DNA of 44,253 nucleotides, from NCBI GenBank assembly GCA_028819495.1, contig JAPPLI010000029.1, forward strand, positions 1 to 44,253, in the 5' to 3' direction. Source of the DNA: Gammaproteobacteria bacterium (GTDB lineage Bacteria; Pseudomonadota; Gammaproteobacteria; Eutrophobiales; Eutrophobiaceae). Below the pieces are notes generated by a model that was given only the letters and a program-made list of their open reading frames with translations, was not told the origin of the DNA and made no database searches. The stretch's first letter is position 1, and each line of letters begins with the position of its first letter. Both the position numbers and the translations under genes were made by a program. Positions 7,291 through 15,761 of the stretch are shown here, in pieces.

Positions 7291-7758
7291 ATGACTACCG
7301 AAACGCCGGCTGAAAACGACATGTTGAAACGCATTTTTTCCATGCAATCGGATCTCAACGATTATGTTTTCAAAAAGAACAGCCTGAAGGACACATCGGG
7401 GAACCCCCTGGCCATGGACACTATTTTCGCCGAGGTCAACAGGGGCGACCTGAAGGTGAACGACCTGCCCAATGTCTGGCTCTCAAACTATTCCAGGGCG
7501 ATGCGCGAGGAAATACTGGAGCTTGACGAGGAACTGTTGTGGAAATGGTGGAGCAAGGATGAGATCGACATACAGAATATCCGGGTCGAATTGATTGACA
7601 TCCTGCATTTCCTGGTTTCCGCAATGATATGCTCGGGTCTTACCCCGGAGAAAGTGTACGACATTTATTCCCAGAAACATGCGGTCAACCTGAGCAGGCA
7701 GGACAGCGGCTACAGTATGGAAACGAAAACTGAAGAAGACAATAAGAACATTGGTTAG
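7291..7758 (+). CDS. Dimeric (all-alpha) dUTPase-like protein
   Basis: A 155-residue, mostly helical protein. It carries the ExxE...ExxD metal-binding pattern of the MazG/dimeric dUTPase superfamily (E74, E77, E100, D103), WWSKDEIDI (86-94), VELIDILHFLVSAM and the C-terminal NLSRQDSGY (133-141), which resembles the RQDxGY signature of dUTPase_2 proteins. Such enzymes hydrolyse dUTP (and dUDP) to dUMP, limiting uracil in DNA. A trimeric dut gene may exist elsewhere, so this copy might be accessory. The start at 7291 is one of two; an ATG at 7321 would drop ten residues. The array at 7023-7169 is upstream, and repeat copy 4 follows 14 bases after the stop. Confidence 0.8.
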   Translation: MTTETPAENDMLKRIFSMQSDLNDYVFKKNSLKDTSGNPLAMDTIFAEVNRGDLKVNDLPNVWLSNYSRAMREEILELDEELLWKWWSKDEIDIQNIRVELIDILHFLVSAMICSGLTPEKVYDIYSQKHAVNLSRQDSGYSMETKTEEDNKNIG

Positions 7759-7772
7759 ATCACCGGATAACC

Positions 7773-7815
7773 GGGGTCAGAGTAAAAATTCTGACGAATT
7801 TCTTACTCTGACCCC
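7773..7815. repeat. GGGGTCAGAGTAA palindromic repeat, copy 4
   Basis: GGGGTCAGAGTAA at 7773-7785 is paired with TTACTCTGACCCC at 7803-7815. The interior differs slightly from copies 1 and 3 (GAATTTC instead of GACAC). This copy lies between two genes read in the same direction. Confidence 0.88.
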
Positions 7816-7833
7816 TGAGCTCATCAACATCCC

Positions 7834-7917
7834 ATTCCCGCGCAAGCGGGAATCCAGTGGATAACTTATTCCTTATGAAAGAAGGCGTGTCTGGCCGGAT
7901 TCCCGTTTACACGGGAA
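7834..7917. repeat. ATTCCCGC-type palindromes, two units
   Basis: One unit is ATTCCCGC-GCAA-GCGGGAAT at 7834-7853. A second, weaker unit is TTCCCGT...ACGGGAA at 7900-7917. They belong to the widespread proteobacterial palindromes built on ATTCCCG/CGGGAAT. The second unit lies inside the N-terminal coding region of the DUF192 gene. Confidence 0.75.
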
Positions 7918-8351
7918 AGGTCATCACCATTGTACTGCTGCTTTTCATTGCTGCGGAGTGTATCGGCCAGGCCCGGTTCAAGTCGGGTTCCGTGACGATT
8001 GCCACTAAATTTGACGAATTGCATTACCGGGTCGAGGTTGCCGATACCAACCGCCTGAAAAGCATCGGGCTGATGTACCGGTCATCGATGCCCGAGGACC
8101 AGGGCATGCTGTTGCTGAATGAAAAACCCCAACGTATGAACATCTGGATGAAGAATACTTTTATCCCGCTTGATATAATCTATATCGACAGAAACGGGCA
8201 TATCGTCAAGATCGTTGAGAATGCCCGGACGGAATCCACTTCCGTGATGCCCTCCGACGGCAAGGTCAAGGCTGTCCTCGAATTGAACGCAGGGCAGGTG
8301 CGACAAAAGAACATTTCCGTCGGTGACAGCGTCACCTACCAGGTTGATTAA
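7875..8351 (+). CDS. DUF192 family protein, exported
   Basis: A 158-residue protein from the ATG at 7875 (an in-frame GTG at 7857 would add six residues). After a hydrophobic segment (VITIVLLLFIAAECIGQ) comes the DUF192 domain: EVADTNRLKSIGLMYRSSMP, DQGMLLLNEKP, MNIWMKNTFIPLDIIYID and AVLELNAG, all typical of the family. The function of DUF192 is not established; members are small beta-barrel-like proteins, often exported. The n-region SGRIPVYTGK is encoded by the repeat unit at 7900-7917, suggesting the start was remodelled by repeat insertion. It may be an isolated transcription unit downstream of repeat copy 4. Confidence 0.88.
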   Translation: MKEGVSGRIPVYTGKVITIVLLLFIAAECIGQARFKSGSVTIATKFDELHYRVEVADTNRLKSIGLMYRSSMPEDQGMLLLNEKPQRMNIWMKNTFIPLDIIYIDRNGHIVKIVENARTESTSVMPSDGKVKAVLELNAGQVRQKNISVGDSVTYQVD

Positions 8352-8363
8352 CACAGTAAAAAT

Positions 8364-8423
8364 TTATCCGCAGATGACGCATATTACCGCTCATCTGCGT
8401 CCATCTGCGTAATCTGCGAATAA
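8364..8423. repeat. ATCTGCG repeat cluster
   Basis: The leader of the glycerate kinase gene has TTATCCGCAGAT at 8364-8375 facing ATCTGCGAATAA at 8412-8423, with further ATCTGCGT units at 8393-8400 and 8403-8410. The result is an imperfect inverted repeat with internal direct repeats. It could act as a terminator, an attenuator or a dispersed repeat; nothing shows which. Confidence 0.7.
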
Positions 8424-8430
8424 CAACAAT

Positions 8431-9585
8431 ATGAAAATTATTCTTGCACCCGACTCATTCAAGGGCAGCCTGACCTCCCTGGAGGTAGCCGAGGCCATGG
8501 AAGCCGGTATAAAAAGAGCGCTGCCCGATGCCGATTGCATCAGGATACCCATGGCCGACGGCGGCGAGGGTACGGTGCAGTCGTTGCTGGATGCGGCCGG
8601 GGGGGAGTTGATATCCTGCAGCGTCACGGGTCCCGCTGGGCAAAAGGTCGCGGCTGCGTACGGCATGCTGGCGGATGGCAGGACTGCGGTCATCGAAATG
8701 GCGGCGGCGTCCGGACTGGCGCTGGTCGGCGGCCGGAACAAAAACCCGCTGAAGACCACGTCTTACGGCACGGGGGAGCTGATCCGGGACGCCCTGGACA
8801 GGGGTGCCCGGAAAATCATACTGGGCATAGGTGGTTCGGCCACCAACGATGCCGGAACGGGTATGGCCCAGGCGCTGGGGGTAGTATTCCGTGACGCAGA
8901 CGGCCGCATCATCAGGGAAAAAGGCGCGGGCGGCATGCTGCACGGGATCGAGTCCGTGGACCTGGCCGGCATCCATTCCGGGCTGCGCCGGGCGCAGATC
9001 CAGGTTGCCTGCGACGTGGACAATCCCCTGACCGGGGAAAACGGCGCGGCCCGGGTGTTCGCGCCGCAGAAAGGCGCGGATGCGGCCATGGTGAAGACCC
9101 TGGATGAAAACCTGAAACACTTTGCACGGGTGATTGAACGGGAACTGGGAGTGGACGTGAACCGGGTGCCGGGAGCGGGCGCGGCGGGCGGCATGGGCGC
9201 GGGACTGCTGGTATTCGCCGGCGCGGAACTGAAGCGCGGCATCGAGATTATCAGCAAGGCCACCTCCATCGAGACCCACCTGCGCTCCGCGGACCTGGTG
9301 CTGACCGGCGAGGGCAGGGTTGATTTTCAAACGGCATTCGGCAAGACACCGGCGGGGATCGCACGTCTTGCCGGCGAATACGGCGTGCCGGTTGTTGCCA
9401 TCGGCGGAGGACTGGCAGATGACGCCGGGGAAGTCTTCAAACACGGGATCGGCGGCCTGGAGCCGGCCATTGCCAGGGATATGACACTGGATGAAGCGTT
9501 GGCGAACTCCAGGGAAAACATTGCCAACGCGGCGGAACGCGCTATCCGTCTCATAACAATCGGACAGGGAATAACAAAAAAATGA
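8431..9585 (+). CDS. Glycerate kinase (GarK/GlxK family)
   Basis: A 384-residue type II glycerate kinase that phosphorylates D-glycerate to 2-phosphoglycerate using ATP. Diagnostic segments are MKIILAPDSFKGSLTS at the N-terminus, MADGGEGTVQSLL, LGIGGSATNDAGTGMAQALG (about 131-150), CDVDNPLTGENGAA and DLVLTGEGRVDFQTAFGKTP. Length and ends are normal. It shares an ATGA stop/start overlap with the aminotransferase gene, which in turn overlaps the SDR gene, so the three are probably translated as one operon. The combination suggests use of a hydroxy- or keto-acid whose carbon enters glycolysis through glycerate. Confidence 0.95.
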   Translation: MKIILAPDSFKGSLTSLEVAEAMEAGIKRALPDADCIRIPMADGGEGTVQSLLDAAGGELISCSVTGPAGQKVAAAYGMLADGRTAVIEMAAASGLALVGGRNKNPLKTTSYGTGELIRDALDRGARKIILGIGGSATNDAGTGMAQALGVVFRDADGRIIREKGAGGMLHGIESVDLAGIHSGLRRAQIQVACDVDNPLTGENGAARVFAPQKGADAAMVKTLDENLKHFARVIERELGVDVNRVPGAGAAGGMGAGLLVFAGAELKRGIEIISKATSIETHLRSADLVLTGEGRVDFQTAFGKTPAGIARLAGEYGVPVVAIGGGLADDAGEVFKHGIGGLEPAIARDMTLDEALANSRENIANAAERAIRLITIGQGITKK

Positions 9586-10829
9586 ATTTTTCGAAATTTG
9601 CACAACGGTTTTCGGAGCATTCGGGCATCATCCTGCTGATGGATGACCTGGGTGAAGCCATGGCCGGCGAGCAGAATGTACTCATGCTGGGCGGCGGCAA
9701 CCCTGCCCATATCCCCGAAGTCCAGGCATTCTTCCGCGACCGGATGCAACAGATACTGGACCGGCCCGGCGAGTTTGCCCGGGTCGTCGGCGATTATGAC
9801 CCGCCCCGGGGCAGCATGAAGTTTCTGGAAGCTCTTGCCGACCTGCTGAACCATGAATACGGCTGGGGGTTGACCGCGGAGAACGTGGCGCTGACCACCG
9901 GCAGCCAGGCGGCGTTTTTCCTGATGTTCAACATGTTCGCCGGGGAATTTGCCGGCGGCGCAACCAGGAAAATCCTGTTGCCCATGGCGCCGGAATACAT
10001 CGGTTACGCGGACGTGGGGTTGGCGGATGGTATTTTTACGGCGAACAGGCCGACGATCGAAAAACTTCCGGACCGCACTTTCAAGTATCACGTGGATTTT
10101 GACCGCCTGACCGTGGATGAATCCACAGGTGCGATATGCGTGTCCCGGCCTACCAACCCCACCGGCAACGTGCTGACGGACGGCGAGGTGAGCAGGCTGA
10201 TCGAAATCTCCGGCGCGCGCGGGATACCGCTGATAATCGATAATGCTTACGGGATGCCGTTTCCCAGTATCATTTTCACGGAAGCGGAACTGGTCTGGAA
10301 CGAGAATATCATCCTGTCGATGAGTCTGTCCAAGCTGGGCCTGCCGGCGACGCGCACCGGCATAGTCGTCGCCCGCGCCGATATCATAACGGCGCTGAGC
10401 AATATCAATGGCATACTGACCCTGGCGCCGGAGAGCGTCGGTCCTGCGCTGGCCTGCGACCTGGTCCAATCGGGTAAGGTGACGGAAATCAGCAGGACCC
10501 TGATACGGCCTTATTATGAGGAGAAAGCGCAAAGGGCGATAGCGCTGCTGCATGAAGAACTGGCGGGAGTTGACTATTACATCCACAAGGCGGAAGGGGC
10601 GATCTTTCTCTGGCTCTGGTTCCCCGGCCTGCCGGTCACCAGCCAGGAACTGTACCAGCGCCTGAAACAACGCGGCGTGCTGGTCATTCCCGGACACTAT
10701 TTCTTTCCCGGGCTGGATGATGACCCCTGGCCGCACAAGCAGGAATGCATACGCATGACGTATTCGATGAATGACGACGTGGTGCGGGAAGGCATTAAAA
10801 TTATCGCGGAGGAGGTAAAGGCATTATGA
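9582..10829 (+). CDS. avtA: Valine--pyruvate aminotransferase-like enzyme
   Basis: A 415-residue fold-type I PLP aminotransferase closely resembling AvtA, which transfers the amino group between valine and pyruvate/alanine. Seen: NFSKFAQRFSEHSGIILLMD and MLGGGNPAHIP at the start, TTGSQAAFFLMFNMFAG, SRPTNPTGNVL (N195 region), LIIDNAYGMPFP (D220, Y223) and SMSLSKLGLPATRTG with the PLP lysine K251. Given its neighbours (glycerate kinase, SDR, TRAP transporter), it may act on another alpha-keto acid in a catabolic pathway. It starts four bases inside the kinase gene and ends four bases inside the SDR gene. Confidence 0.93.
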   Translation: MNFSKFAQRFSEHSGIILLMDDLGEAMAGEQNVLMLGGGNPAHIPEVQAFFRDRMQQILDRPGEFARVVGDYDPPRGSMKFLEALADLLNHEYGWGLTAENVALTTGSQAAFFLMFNMFAGEFAGGATRKILLPMAPEYIGYADVGLADGIFTANRPTIEKLPDRTFKYHVDFDRLTVDESTGAICVSRPTNPTGNVLTDGEVSRLIEISGARGIPLIIDNAYGMPFPSIIFTEAELVWNENIILSMSLSKLGLPATRTGIVVARADIITALSNINGILTLAPESVGPALACDLVQSGKVTEISRTLIRPYYEEKAQRAIALLHEELAGVDYYIHKAEGAIFLWLWFPGLPVTSQELYQRLKQRGVLVIPGHYFFPGLDDDPWPHKQECIRMTYSMNDDVVREGIKIIAEEVKAL

Positions 10830-11614
10830 TAAATCTCGAAAACAAGGTCGCGGTCATTCCCGGTGGCGCGACCATGATAGGCAGAAAAGTCGCCCATGAA
10901 TTCATCAGGGCCGGGGCGCAGGTGACGGTGTGTGATATAGATGAGGCCGGCGGCCGCGAGCTGGAACAGGAAGCGGGCGGCGCGCTGAAGTTCATCCCTG
11001 CCGACATCACCGATGACGCGCAGATAGATGCGGTCATACAACAGACGCTCGATCAATGGGGCAGCATCGATTGCCTGGTGAATGTCGCCTGCACCTACCT
11101 GGACAACGGTATTGCATCGACGCGCGGTGAATGGCGGGAGGCCCTGGATGTGAACCTGGTCAGCGGCGCCATATTCGTGCAGAAAGTCGCGCCGCACATG
11201 CGCCGGCGCGGCGGGGGCGCGGTTGTGAACTTCGCCAGTATCAGCGGGAAGCGGGCGCAACCCGGACGCATGCTATATGCCGCGTCCAAGGCGGCGATCA
11301 TCGGGGCTACCCGGAACGAGGCCCTGTTGCTGGCGGAAGACAATATACGCGTCAATTGTGTCTCTCCCGGCTGGGTCTGGTCGAACGTGATTCGCGACAT
11401 GACCGGGAACGACCGGGCGAAAGCGGACCGGGTTGCCGGAGACTTCCACCTGTCCGGCCGGGCGGTGGACCCGGAGGAGGTCGCCCGCACCGTGGTATTC
11501 CTGTGTTCCGATGCCGCGTCCGGCATCAACGGCGCTGATGTCCCTGTTGACAGCGGTTACGCGGCCATCGGGGCGGAGCAGAAGACCGACAAGGTGGCGC
11601 AGTTATCCGGGTGA
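10826..11614 (+). CDS. SDR family oxidoreductase
   Basis: A 262-residue classical short-chain dehydrogenase/reductase using NAD(P). The cofactor loop is altered: PGGATMIGR (12-20) replaces TGGxxGIGR. The substrate-side residues are intact: NVAC at 86-89 (equivalent to NNAG), N110, SIS around S138/S140, and YAASK with Y151 and K155. VNCVSPGWVWS and a C-terminal DSGYAAIG are also family-like. It ends the three-gene operon and overlaps the end of the opposing dctM gene by 12 bases. The substrate is probably a secondary alcohol or ketone made in this catabolic cluster; this is inferred from position only. Confidence 0.9.
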   Translation: MINLENKVAVIPGGATMIGRKVAHEFIRAGAQVTVCDIDEAGGRELEQEAGGALKFIPADITDDAQIDAVIQQTLDQWGSIDCLVNVACTYLDNGIASTRGEWREALDVNLVSGAIFVQKVAPHMRRRGGGAVVNFASISGKRAQPGRMLYAASKAAIIGATRNEALLLAEDNIRVNCVSPGWVWSNVIRDMTGNDRAKADRVAGDFHLSGRAVDPEEVARTVVFLCSDAASGINGADVPVDSGYAAIGAEQKTDKVAQLSG

Positions 11615-12931
11615 TTTACTCAGTTCCGGCAGCCATAAGGCGATCTCCGGATAAAAAATCAATAGAACCAGCAGGATCGCGGAACAGGCTATGAAGGGGA
11701 TGGCCGCGAGCCAGATGTCCTGCATCCGGGTGCCGGGCGGCGCCACGCCTTTCATTACGAACAGCAGCAGTCCCATCGGCGGCATGGACAGGCTCATCTC
11801 GATGGCCAGCAGCACGATCACGCCGAACCAGATCAGGTCAAAGCCGTAATAATGGGCCAGCGGGATGAATATCGGTAATGTCAGCATCATCATGGACAAC
11901 TGTTCCATAAACGCGCCGAGCATCAGCATTATTACAAACATGATGAGCAAGGCCGCCAGGGGAGCGAGGCTGAGCGTGCCGACCCATTCAACCAGGCCTG
12001 TTGTCGCGCCTGAGAAAGCGAGCACCTTGCTGAAAGTCGAAGCGCCCAGGATGATCATGAACATCATCACGGTGACCCGGGTGGCGCCAAGCAATGATTT
12101 AAGGATGACGTCCATGGCCAGGCAACGGTAACAGGCGGCCAGTATGATCACGCCGGCGACGCCACAGGCCGCCGACTCGGTAGGAGTTGCCCATCCCAGT
12201 ATAATCATGCCGACCACCAGGAAGACGATGAAACCCATCGGCAGTACGTCCCTCGCGACCAGCATGAGTTTTTCCTTCAAAGGTGTTTCGACCACGTCGT
12301 AAACGGGCGCCGAACCCGGGTCCAGGCGGATACTGATGACGATGTACAGCCCGTACAATGTTGCAAGCACCAGCCCCGGCACGATCCCGGCGATGAGTAA
12401 CATGCCAATATCGATATAGGCCAGGCTGCCCAGCAATACGGCAAGAGCGGAAGGCGGTATGAGAATGGCCAGACCGCCGACGCCCAGTATCGGCCCGATG
12501 GACAAGCGGTTCTTATACCCGCGTTTCGACATCTCCGGCACCATCAGCGTCCCCAGCAATGCGGTGGATGCCATACTGGAACCGGACAGCGCGGCAAACA
12601 TGGTGCCGCCGCCAACGGTGACAAACGACAGGCGGCCCGGTAGTCGGCCGAACAGTTTATCCAGCGCATTGAATGCGCGAAATCCCAGTCCCGAATGAAA
12701 AAACAACTCACCCATGATCAGGAACAGGGGAACGGGCACCAGGGCAAAACGGGTGAGCGCGTTGGCCGCATTCCTGACCAGTTGCGCCAGCCCCGCTTCA
12801 CCACCCATGAACAGCATGACCCCGATAACGTCGGCGCCGAGAAAGGCAAACGCAACCGGGATGCCCAGGGCTATGAGGAGAATCGTGATGCCCAGCATCA
12901 GGGCGAACGTGACAAACCAGATCAGGTACAT
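11603..12931 (-). CDS. dctM: TRAP transporter large permease
   Basis: A 442-residue inner-membrane protein of the DctM family, the transport subunit of tripartite ATP-independent periplasmic transporters, which import carboxylates using the sodium gradient. It has about 12 hydrophobic segments with signatures VPLFLIMGELFFHSGLG, GGGTMFAALSGSSMASTALLG, GWATPTESAA and MPPMGLLLFVMKG. It starts at 12931, eighteen bases after the dctQ stop, and belongs to the dctPQM operon on the minus strand. The tail overlaps the SDR gene by 12 bases. Confidence 0.95.
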   Translation of the reverse strand: MYLIWFVTFALMLGITILLIALGIPVAFAFLGADVIGVMLFMGGEAGLAQLVRNAANALTRFALVPVPLFLIMGELFFHSGLGFRAFNALDKLFGRLPGRLSFVTVGGGTMFAALSGSSMASTALLGTLMVPEMSKRGYKNRLSIGPILGVGGLAILIPPSALAVLLGSLAYIDIGMLLIAGIVPGLVLATLYGLYIVISIRLDPGSAPVYDVVETPLKEKLMLVARDVLPMGFIVFLVVGMIILGWATPTESAACGVAGVIILAACYRCLAMDVILKSLLGATRVTVMMFMIILGASTFSKVLAFSGATTGLVEWVGTLSLAPLAALLIMFVIMLMLGAFMEQLSMMMLTLPIFIPLAHYYGFDLIWFGVIVLLAIEMSLSMPPMGLLLFVMKGVAPPGTRMQDIWLAAIPFIACSAILLVLLIFYPEIALWLPELSKSPG

Positions 12932-12949
12932 CAGTCAGCCTTTTTTCCG

Positions 12950-13459
12950 TTATTCATGGATCCCGATTTCTCCGTCGTACATGCTGTCCAGGCCCAGCAG
13001 GTAACGGCCAAATTCGGCGGTCAGCAGGGCGAAGGAGACCGGCATCACGGCGAATATCAGCCAGCGCGGCATGTCGAACGAGCGGACTTCCTGATCGCCC
13101 CTGATCCATGCCTCAAACGTCACCAGGCCAGCGTAATAACATATCAAGCCGCAAGTCATTGCGCACAACAGGTAACAGAGTTTGCAGATATACGGCCGCA
13201 GCGCTGCCGGCGCAACGGCCGTTACCAGTTGCATATAGACATGATGTTTTTTCCTGACCAGCCACGGCGCCCCCAGCAGGGTAACGTAATAAAGGCCGTA
13301 TTCGGTCACGGCAAGGGTATGGGTGAATGGCGGGAAACCGGTGTTTCTGGCGATGACGTCATAGAGTATTAACAGGGTAACCAGTGCAAGAAGCGCTGCC
13401 CCCAGTGAGAACAGGCAGAACAACAGTTTCTCGTATGTTCCTTCCGGCCTGTCAATCAT
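12950..13459 (-). CDS. dctQ: TRAP transporter small permease
   Basis: A 169-residue protein with four hydrophobic segments (about residues 13-30, 45-65, 88-110 and 125-150). It has the DctQ-like pattern TLAVTEYGLYYVTLLGAPWLVRKKHHVYMQ, with the typical GAPWLxRxxxHVxxD-type stretch; MQ replaces the usual VD after HVY. It forms the membrane complex with DctM. The ATG at 13459 overlaps the dctP stop in an ATGA arrangement, indicating translational coupling. Confidence 0.9.
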   Translation of the reverse strand: MIDRPEGTYEKLLFCLFSLGAALLALVTLLILYDVIARNTGFPPFTHTLAVTEYGLYYVTLLGAPWLVRKKHHVYMQLVTAVAPAALRPYICKLCYLLCAMTCGLICYYAGLVTFEAWIRGDQEVRSFDMPRWLIFAVMPVSFALLTAEFGRYLLGLDSMYDGEIGIHE

Positions 13460-14463
13460 GGCTGTTGCGTCTCCCCGGCGCGGTAAAATTTGTCCAGCAG
13501 TTGCGCATAATATTCCGGTGAACGTTTCTGTAAACGCTGCCAGATGACGTCGTGAGCGATCCGGCGGTATTTCCTCTCGCCATTTCCATCCAGGGTGACG
13601 ATCTCCATGCCGAGCCGGCGCATACGCTCATCCTGTGTCCCGGTTAATTTCAGGAAGCGTTCATAGCTGCTTGTCTCATAATCGATAGCAGCGTTGATCA
13701 GGACGTCACGCACCTGTTCAGGGAGCTGTTCCCACCTGTCCTGGTTGAAAATGATACCCACGTCGCTGGAAAACACGCCCGGGTCGATGCGGTATTTGAG
13801 GTGCTGGTGCCATGACGAGTCTTCCAGACCTACGATGGGCCAGCCTACGCCCTGGATCATGTTGCGTTCCAGCGCCATGTAGATATCCGGCGCAGCGACG
13901 TTGACGAACCGGGCGCCGAGACTGTTGATGAAGTCACGCCATACCGGGCCGCCGCGGATCAGGCTGGCGTTCAGGTCAGGTACGCCATCTGCATTCAATC
14001 GCGGCCGGTCACGGGTGAATACATGAAATTCGATGAACATGGCGCGGGCCAGGTAACGCACGTCCAGTTTTTGCCGGTGTATCCGGTCCATCAACTCAAT
14101 GCCGCCGTTACGCCTTGTTTCCCGGGGAGGGAGGTTGCTGGCAAACAGCGCTTCGACCTCGGGCAATAAACCGATATAGTAGGTGGCTGGGCCGAATACC
14201 ATGTGCACCACCCCGGTGCGCACCGCATCGGCCTGTTCAAACGTCGGAATTGCCTCGGGTCCGCCCACGAAAATTATCCTGAACCTGCCTTCGCCCAGTT
14301 CGTTCACCTGTTTTATCCATTGTTCGAAATCGCGGGTGTAGTCGGTTTGTCTCGGCAGCATGCTGATAGCCCGGATGATTTCAATATCCGGTTGCGGGCT
14401 GCACGCGGGCAGCGCCAGGATGGAAAATAACAGGAGCGATTTGATAAGATGGCCGGAAAGCAT
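13456..14463 (-). CDS. dctP: TRAP transporter substrate-binding lipoprotein
   Basis: A 335-residue periplasmic solute-binding protein. I chose the ATG at 14463 because it gives a clean lipoprotein signal: MLSGHLIKSLLLFSILALPAC, with lipobox LPAC and the acceptor cysteine at 21. The mature part has DctP features: FEQWIKQVNEL, GGPEAIPTFEQADAVRTGVV, GRxxRGGPxW-like LIRGGPVWRDFI with the conserved substrate-binding arginine, and NMIQGVGWP. Carboxylate transport is expected from the family; the specific substrate is unknown, but adjacency to the Rieske oxygenase suggests it feeds that enzyme. Its start is only 22 bases from the divergent oxygenase start. Confidence 0.9.
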   Translation of the reverse strand: MLSGHLIKSLLLFSILALPACSPQPDIEIIRAISMLPRQTDYTRDFEQWIKQVNELGEGRFRIIFVGGPEAIPTFEQADAVRTGVVHMVFGPATYYIGLLPEVEALFASNLPPRETRRNGGIELMDRIHRQKLDVRYLARAMFIEFHVFTRDRPRLNADGVPDLNASLIRGGPVWRDFINSLGARFVNVAAPDIYMALERNMIQGVGWPIVGLEDSSWHQHLKYRIDPGVFSSDVGIIFNQDRWEQLPEQVRDVLINAAIDYETSSYERFLKLTGTQDERMRRLGMEIVTLDGNGERKYRRIAHDVIWQRLQKRSPEYYAQLLDKFYRAGETQQP

Positions 14464-14485
14464 GGGATACGACCCAATATAACAT

Positions 14486-15742
14486 ATGCAAGAAATGCCG
14501 ACTAAACTGGACAGCCGCACTAGGCCGCAATTGCCGCCGACCCATTACCTGGACAACCGTATCTATACCGACCCGGCCGTATTCGAGGCAGAAAGGGTTT
14601 CCATTCTTGCCCGGACCTGGCGTTTTGTCTGTCATGCTTCCGAAATACCGGAGTCGTATGATTATCGCCTGGTGCAGGTAGCAGGTCATGAACTGGTGCT
14701 GGTCAGGGGAAAAGACAGGGAAATCCGCGCCTTTTACAACAGTTGTGCCCACCGCGGCGCGCGGGTCGTAAGAAAAACGGCCGGCAGGCTGGAACAGGGG
14801 CGCATGACCTGCTTCTACCACCTGTGGAGCTATGATGACAGGGGGCGATGTACCGGTATTTCCAAACCCGCAGGCTACCGGGACTCATCCGTGCGAAAAG
14901 AGGATACCGGCCTGAGACCGGTGAGCGTGGAAACACTGTTTGACCTGGTCTTTGTATGCCTGGATGATGCGGCGGTCTCCTTGCATGACTTTCTTGGAGA
15001 AACCCTAATTGAAACCATTCGCACACCGTTCGGCATTGCCGACCTGGAAGTATTCCACCTGCATCGCACGGAAATCCAGGCCAACTGGAAATTGTTCGTC
15101 GAGACCAACTACGAGGGATATCACGAGCTGTTGCATTTGCTGAACAGGACTACCGGCGTCGCCCAGCAGAAATACCAGGAGCGGCAATGGAGGACACATG
15201 AACGGGGCCATGTCAGTTTCGACCATGCCAGCATCGACTACGGGAACCTTAACTATGAACAGCGCAAAGCCGGCATGATGCCCGGGATGAAACCGAACGG
15301 GCACGTGGTCATTAACCTGTTTCCCGATATGCTGCTGAACTGCCGTTCGACGGTTGCCCGTATTGATTCCCTGATGCCCTTATCGCCCACCCGCACGTTA
15401 CTGGAATGCCGGGGCCTGGGTCTTGCGGACGACACCGGTGAGGTACGCGCCATGCGAGTGCGCCACCATAACCAGGTGTGGGGACCGACCGGGATTAACC
15501 TGGCCGAGGACATGTGGGCAGTCCAGACACAGATGCGCAACATGGAAAACGGCAGCAGCCGCTACAGCGTTATCGCGCGCGAGGAAGAAGGGCCAATGGA
15601 TGATTCTTCACTGCGTAATTTTTACGCGGAATGGAGCCGCCTGACGGGCTACCGGGCACACGATATAAGTGCTGTGCGTACCGGCAGCACGGGGGACGGT
15701 GGACGTAGCGCTGGGGACGGATTTAAATCCGTCCCCGAATGA
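14486..15742 (+). CDS. Rieske ring-hydroxylating oxygenase, alpha subunit
   Basis: A 418-residue catalytic subunit of a Rieske non-heme iron oxygenase. The [2Fe-2S] ligands are C87 and H89 in SCAHRGARV, and C109 and H112 in CFYHLWSYD. The mononuclear iron site is NYEGYHELLH (208-217), giving H213 and H217, with D342 in NLAEDMWAVQ as the likely third ligand; E210 sits where an Asp often bridges the two centres. Spacing between the histidines is three residues rather than the common four. With the next gene it forms an alpha/beta oxygenase. The final residues (GDGFKSVPE) come from a perfect 24-base palindrome, so the native C-terminus has been replaced. The substrate is unknown. Confidence 0.9.
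   Translation: MQEMPTKLDSRTRPQLPPTHYLDNRIYTDPAVFEAERVSILARTWRFVCHASEIPESYDYRLVQVAGHELVLVRGKDREIRAFYNSCAHRGARVVRKTAGRLEQGRMTCFYHLWSYDDRGRCTGISKPAGYRDSSVRKEDTGLRPVSVETLFDLVFVCLDDAAVSLHDFLGETLIETIRTPFGIADLEVFHLHRTEIQANWKLFVETNYEGYHELLHLLNRTTGVAQQKYQERQWRTHERGHVSFDHASIDYGNLNYEQRKAGMMPGMKPNGHVVINLFPDMLLNCRSTVARIDSLMPLSPTRTLLECRGLGLADDTGEVRAMRVRHHNQVWGPTGINLAEDMWAVQTQMRNMENGSSRYSVIAREEEGPMDDSSLRNFYAEWSRLTGYRAHDISAVRTGSTGDGGRSAGDGFKSVPE
15713..15736. repeat. GGGGACGG-type palindrome
   Basis: A perfect 24-base palindrome, GGGGACGGATTT followed by AAATCCGTCCCC. It is embedded in the last codons of the Rieske alpha subunit gene. A half copy (GGGGACAGGTTTAAATT) lies at 24808-24824. It looks like a second REP-type family related to GGGGTCAGAGTAA. 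Confidence 0.85.
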
Positions 15743-15761
15743 TGTCATAACGGAGCGGGAG

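Noticed and set aside
8455-9603. A 382-residue minus-strand frame
   Set aside because: It is antisense to the well-supported glycerate kinase gene and shows no protein-family features.
9327-10736. A 469-residue minus-strand frame
   Set aside because: It is antisense to avtA and the end of the glycerate kinase gene, with low-complexity His/Gln/Arg-rich content typical of a GC-rich shadow frame.
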